Assembly: GCA_947451525.1 (NCBI GenBank)
Contig: CANFZM010000010.1
Location: 28,083-92,082 of the forward strand
DNA length: 64,000 nt
DNA from: Flavobacteriaceae bacterium
GTDB taxonomy: Bacteria > Bacteroidota > Bacteroidia > Flavobacteriales > Flavobacteriaceae
Direction of reading: 5' to 3'
The notes under the pieces: model-generated
Databases searched by the model: none
What the model saw: only the letters and a program-made list of their open reading frames with translations
What the model was told of the DNA's origin: nothing
Shown here: piece by piece, positions 60,133-64,000 of the stretch
How positions within the stretch are numbered: the first letter of the stretch is position 1
Layout of the letters: every line of letters begins with the position of its first letter
Program-made: the position numbers and the translations under genes

Positions 60133-62310
60133 ATGAAATATAAAATCTCAATCCTTCTAACAATATTAAATTTTGTATTCCTTTTTTCACAAGAAAAAAC
60201 TATAAAACTAGAACCAGTTTTAATAAAAGGCAGAAAAAAGAATGTTAAAGAACGTCATGAATTTAAAAGACATGCACAAAGTACGGAAGTCTTAAATGAT
60301 TATGAACTAAACAGAAACAACCCTGCTTTCATAGAGCAAAGTTTAAACACTATGTCTGGAGTTCAAGTTGATAAAAGAACACAACTTGGTGGACAAAGAA
60401 TTGTTATTAGAGGTTATGGTAATGACCAAAAATTCAACAATTGGGGTATTAAAGCTTATTATAACAATATGCCTTTAACTACCGCAGATGGCACTACAGT
60501 TTTTGATGATGTCGATTTTTCAATTATAGACAATGTTGAAGTTATAAAAGGTCCAGCATCCAGTCAATATGGCGCGGGTGTAGGCGGTACAATAAGGTTT
60601 TATGTAAAAACACCTATTGAAGAGGGGTTGTCATTTGAACAAAAAACAACATTTGGAAGTTTTAATTTATTTCAATCAAGTTCTAAAATCAATTACAAAA
60701 AAGATAAATCATCAATGTTTCTAAATTATGGACATTTAGAATCCAATGGTTACAGACCACATAGTACTAGTTTGAAAAATTTTATATCCTATCTTGGTGA
60801 ATTCTCTATTTCTGAAAAAGAAAAATTAAGTTTGTTTTTAGGTTATAATAATTCTTATGAGCAAATTGCTGGTCAAATTTCTTATGCTGACTATTATGCT
60901 GGAATAGATGTAGGCAATAGCGCATATATAAAAAAGAATGCTGGTAATAGTATAAAGTCAACAAGGTTTGGTCTTTCTTATGAAAATCAATTTAGTTCCA
61001 ATTTTAAAAATAATACAACACTGTTTTATTATAGTTCTGATTTAGAAGGTATTTCAGCTGGAGCATATACTATAAGCAAAAATCCTAATTATGGTCTGCG
61101 TTCTGTTTTTAGTTGGAAAAAAGATATAAATTCAAAATGGAAAAATGACTTAAACTTTGGGACTGAAATTCAGCAATCCACTTCTTTGGTTTCAAACTAT
61201 AGATTTTTAGGAACTGATGATAACAATCCACTATTAGTAAGTAACATATCAAAAGCATCCTATTTTAATTATATAAATAATCAATTTGGAGTCTTTATTG
61301 AAAATCACATTGATTACAATCCTTACAACCTTTCTTTTGTTTTTGGTCTTAGTGCAAACAATGTTAAGTTTAGCAGGAAAGATTTATTTGCAATGCCTGG
61401 ATTAATTACAGATTATAACAAAGACCTTTCCTTTGACAAATCATTTAACACAGTATTTAATCCACATATTGCAATTCAAAAATCTATAAAAAATCAAATT
61501 ATTAATTTGAGTTATAGCTTTGGATATAATTCTCCAACAGCAGCAACTTCATTCATAACAGCTACAAATCAAACAAATGACAATTTAATTGCGGAAAAGG
61601 CAAAAATGATAGATTTTAGTGTTCATGGTTTATTATTTGACACAAAGTTTGACTATCAAATTGCTTTATTCGATATGCAAATTAAAAATAAGTTAACACA
61701 ATTATCAGCAATAAATCCTCAGGGTGGTGCAGCATATACCTATTGGGCTAATACAGGGAATCAACAAAATAAAGGAATAGAATTAAGTTTAGGATATGTA
61801 TATGAATTGAGTAAAGATAATTTTCTAAAGGCAATACAACCATTTACGAGCTTATCCATTAATGATTTTAAATATAAAAAATTTCAAACTAAAATCGGAA
61901 ATAATATTGAAGATTACACAAACAAAATGGTGGTTGGCGTACCAAATTCAAAATATACTTTAGGACTAGATTTTAAATTTAAGAATGGATTTTATCTTCA
62001 AAACACCTATAATCGCATAGGTAATGTTTATACCGATTTTGCAAATACAAATTCAGTAAGAGGTTTTGAGCAGTTTAATTCAAAAATTGGATATCAAAAA
62101 GAATTTATGAAAAAGAAAATCACATTTGATATTTATATTGCAGGTAATAATTTAACGAATAAAATTAATTACACCTTTCTATTTCTTGGGAACAATATAA
62201 ACGATTCTGATACTGGAAGCAATTATCCAGTTGGCGTTGCCACCGATGTAAATCCAGGAGCATCAAAAGCGTACTATTTTGGAGGTGTTAATTTAAAATA
62301 TTCACTATAA
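60133..62310 (+). CDS. TonB-dependent outer-membrane receptor
   Basis: The 725-residue protein has a signal peptide, a plug domain (IEQSLNTMSGVQVDKRTQLGG, RIVIRGYGND, DNVEVIKGPASSQYGAGVGGTIRF) and a beta-barrel of about 550 residues ending in an aromatic-rich strand (AKAYYFGGVNLKYSL). No carboxypeptidase-regulatory-like domain precedes the plug, so it is closer to the siderophore/vitamin group than to the SusC group. The substrate cannot be told. Confidence 0.93.
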   Translation: MKYKISILLTILNFVFLFSQEKTIKLEPVLIKGRKKNVKERHEFKRHAQSTEVLNDYELNRNNPAFIEQSLNTMSGVQVDKRTQLGGQRIVIRGYGNDQKFNNWGIKAYYNNMPLTTADGTTVFDDVDFSIIDNVEVIKGPASSQYGAGVGGTIRFYVKTPIEEGLSFEQKTTFGSFNLFQSSSKINYKKDKSSMFLNYGHLESNGYRPHSTSLKNFISYLGEFSISEKEKLSLFLGYNNSYEQIAGQISYADYYAGIDVGNSAYIKKNAGNSIKSTRFGLSYENQFSSNFKNNTTLFYYSSDLEGISAGAYTISKNPNYGLRSVFSWKKDINSKWKNDLNFGTEIQQSTSLVSNYRFLGTDDNNPLLVSNISKASYFNYINNQFGVFIENHIDYNPYNLSFVFGLSANNVKFSRKDLFAMPGLITDYNKDLSFDKSFNTVFNPHIAIQKSIKNQIINLSYSFGYNSPTAATSFITATNQTNDNLIAEKAKMIDFSVHGLLFDTKFDYQIALFDMQIKNKLTQLSAINPQGGAAYTYWANTGNQQNKGIELSLGYVYELSKDNFLKAIQPFTSLSINDFKYKKFQTKIGNNIEDYTNKMVVGVPNSKYTLGLDFKFKNGFYLQNTYNRIGNVYTDFANTNSVRGFEQFNSKIGYQKEFMKKKITFDIYIAGNNLTNKINYTFLFLGNNINDSDTGSNYPVGVATDVNPGASKAYYFGGVNLKYSL

Positions 62311-62639
62311 ATTAAATTATAATTAATCCAGCTAATACTTATTTTCAATAAGTGAACAATTAACATAAATTTACAATCAATAATCAAAAAATAAATCAGT
62401 TTGAAAACACACCAAGTTTATTATAATCAAATCTTTTTTATCAATAAAATAAAAACTGTAACCACAATCAAAAAATAATTTTATGAAAAATATTTATACT
62501 TTTAGTAAAATTAAATAGCACTTTAAAATAGCACCTATTTTAGTGTTTTAGGATTCAAATATACTCCTTTGTATTGAATATTAAAACATTACGCAACATG
62601 ATTATTTAACAATTCATTTAAAAATACAATTCAAATTTT
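62311..62639. other. Gene-free AT-rich spacer
   Basis: No frame of convincing coding character is present. A weak palindrome lies at about 62517-62552 (TAGCACTTTAAAATAGCACC, with a TATTTTAGTG tail). Promoter elements for the next gene are not clear. Confidence 0.5.
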
Positions 62640-63533
62640 ATGATACAAGAAATAATTGAATTCTTTACAGGCATTTCTAAAGATTCTTGGCGTGATGTGA
62701 TTATAAGCTCATTTCTTATTCCCCTTGTTTTTTACTTGGCAACAAAATTGCAGATTTGGCTAGTATCATTACATCCTCTTAATTTAGTTTTAGCCGGATT
62801 TCGAAAATCTAAGAAAGACATTCTGATTTTTCTTTCCCAATTATCAGGAGCTAATAATCAAAATAATCAGTTGCAATTAACTCAGAACCAACTTTATGTT
62901 ACTCGATTTCCTCAACCTATTCCACAAAATCAAAATAATGTCAAAATTCTTGCTTATCAAAATATTGATCCAGTGTGGTCGCAATCAGATGGTCAATGTG
63001 CGGCCGAAGTTTTCAATTTACTAGGACAAATAAATAAACATCAAGGTTTTAGAATTGCCGACACAATTAGAGATTGGAACGAACAATCAAGCCCAATTTT
63101 TTCTATTGGATTTAATCCAAAAACACATGATTTAATGAATTTTTGCACACCTATTAATTTTCAATTTTTGGCAAATGGTCTAAATCTTTCAATTCAAGGA
63201 CATGATCTAGCTTTAGAAGCTACTTATCCTAAAGATGCTGGTATATTACAAAAAACGTTTATAACAAATTCTAAAGTAACTGTTTTTATTCTTGCAGGAC
63301 TAGGTACAACAGCTACAGAAGCAGCTGGTAAAGTCTTAAACGAGAATTGCATTGATTTTGGAAAGCTATATGGTAGTAATTCATTTTGCGTTTTATTCAA
63401 AACTGACATAACAAGAGGAAGTAATTATTATGAAATAATGGGTATATTTCCTAAACCTAAATTATATCGGTTTTTTTGGTATCCTATAACTTTTATTAGG
63501 TGGTATAGAAAAAATTTAAATCCAACAAAATAA
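62640..63533 (+). CDS. Membrane-anchored protein of unknown family
   Basis: The 297-residue product has one or two N-terminal hydrophobic helices (about 18-46), a Gln/Asn-rich linker (about 70-95) and an alpha/beta-looking domain. That domain contains DPVWSQSDGQCAAEVFNLLG, SSPIFSIGFNPKTHDLM and TVFILAGLGTTATEAAGKVL, then YGSNSFCVLFKTD. The Gly-rich GLGTTATEAAG after a hydrophobic strand looks like a nucleotide- or phosphate-binding turn. I do not recognise the family. It stands alone at the right end of the accessory region. Confidence 0.7.
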   Translation: MIQEIIEFFTGISKDSWRDVIISSFLIPLVFYLATKLQIWLVSLHPLNLVLAGFRKSKKDILIFLSQLSGANNQNNQLQLTQNQLYVTRFPQPIPQNQNNVKILAYQNIDPVWSQSDGQCAAEVFNLLGQINKHQGFRIADTIRDWNEQSSPIFSIGFNPKTHDLMNFCTPINFQFLANGLNLSIQGHDLALEATYPKDAGILQKTFITNSKVTVFILAGLGTTATEAAGKVLNENCIDFGKLYGSNSFCVLFKTDITRGSNYYEIMGIFPKPKLYRFFWYPITFIRWYRKNLNPTK

Positions 63534-63726
63534 AATAAAATCACGACCAAATAAAAGCTCATTCAAAAAAAAGCTGATCTTATTATTATAAAAAACAGTT
63601 TGGTTGTTAATCAACCGTTAATTTTTATAATCAAATTTTGCGTTAAAATACCCACTCTTAAGCTAGTAACAAAACGATATAAAAATACGTTTTAGTTTTC
63701 AATTGCCACTCCTTTGCCAACGCTCC

Positions 63727-63795
63727 AAAAAAAATTACTGGCACAGTTTTTAGAAAAAACACGTACGCTTCGCAACTTGCGCCAGTAATTTTTTT
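63727..63795. repeat. Long palindrome 1 near the right edge
   Basis: AAAAAAATTACTGGC (ending 63742) and GCCAGTAATTTTTTT (63781-63795) are perfect 15 bp arms around a 38-nt loop that is itself GC-richer (CGTACGCTTCGCAACTTGC). Confidence 0.85.
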
Positions 63796-63806
63796 CCCAA
63801 AGCTTC

Positions 63807-63891
63807 TTTACATAATGTGGCATTATAGTGCATAAAGAAACACCCTGCTTCTAATGAAAATCAAGGATGCACTATAATAACATTATGTAAA
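63807..63891. repeat. Long palindrome 2 near the right edge
   Basis: TTTACATAATGT...TTATAGTGCAT (63807-63833) faces ATGCACTATAATAACATTATGTAAA (63867-63891). The arms are complementary over 12 and 11 bp with a small asymmetric bulge, around a 33-nt spacer. Confidence 0.85.
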
Positions 63892-64000
63892 AAAGCCGCC
63901 ACACCCAACGCGCTTGCCAGTGGCTCTAGGGCAACTTTTTGAGCAGCTTCCATCGCACCAGCCGGCTACTCAAAAAACCACCCTTCGCCACTGTCTTCAA
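63892..64000. other. GC-richer end of window, no gene identified
   Basis: After the palindromes the composition becomes GC-richer (AGCCGCCACACCCAACGCGC, GCACCAGCCGGCTAC). No frame can be assigned within the remaining 109 bases; a minus-strand or element-end sequence may continue beyond the edge. Confidence 0.4.

Overview
The window looks like a chromosomal segment of a member of the Flavobacteriia, close to Flavobacterium (phylum Bacteroidota). The evidence is AT-rich DNA, several secreted proteins ending in type A sorting domains of the type IX secretion system (T9SS), promoter -7 boxes of the Bacteroidota form TAnnTTTG, a six-domain ribosomal protein S1, and typical families (DUF4294, DUF4349, ATP-dependent PEP carboxykinase, GxxExxY). 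No rRNA, tRNA or CRISPR array was seen.

Layout. Bases 1-44700 are mostly core genome. In order they hold: a minus-strand group with a SUI1/YciH factor, a nucleoside phosphorylase, a periplasmic-binding-fold protein and a transglutaminase-like membrane protein cut by the left edge; a GxxExxY gene bracketed by hairpin repeats; a 2-oxoglutarate-type oxygenase; purC; an ECF sigma operon with head-GIN/adhesin-like exported proteins; an M42 peptidase; comM; a pabB-tilS-dsbD operon; rpsA; pheT; an aldehyde dehydrogenase/DUF779/AraC group; a six-gene exoprotein operon (two metallophosphoesterases, YHYH protein, DUF1566 protein, sulfatase, HupE-like membrane protein); a PLP gamma-family lyase with a divergent Lrp regulator; a ThrE-like exporter; pckA; and lpdA. 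Three copies of a roughly 100 bp dispersed repeat punctuate this part.

From about 44.7 kb onward the DNA is accessory. Bases 45.3-48.2 kb hold four unrelated small genes in one orientation, separated by 130-140 bp imperfect palindromes of the form GCTAAC...GTTAGC. This is the layout of integron cassettes with attC sites but without an integron integrase (CALIN-like). Next to it, 48.4-57.7 kb looks like an integrated element: a tyrosine recombinase flanked by CGAAGGTA motifs (four downstream at a 40-41 bp period), a Fic protein, an RteC-like protein, an excisionase-like HTH protein, a BT4734/VapE primase-helicase followed by a candidate origin (20 bp perfect inverted repeats around AT-rich DNA), an AbiE toxin-antitoxin pair and an LRAT-like protein. 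No relaxase or virion gene is visible, so a phage-satellite-like or defective element fits best.

At 57.83-57.99 kb lies a gene-free, GC-richer stretch with nested stems and a possible pseudoknot behind its own TAnnTTTG promoter. It is the best candidate here for an undescribed structured RNA. It precedes a T9SS exoprotein, a small lipoprotein and a TonB-dependent receptor. The window ends with a membrane-anchored protein of unknown family and two long palindromes near the right edge.
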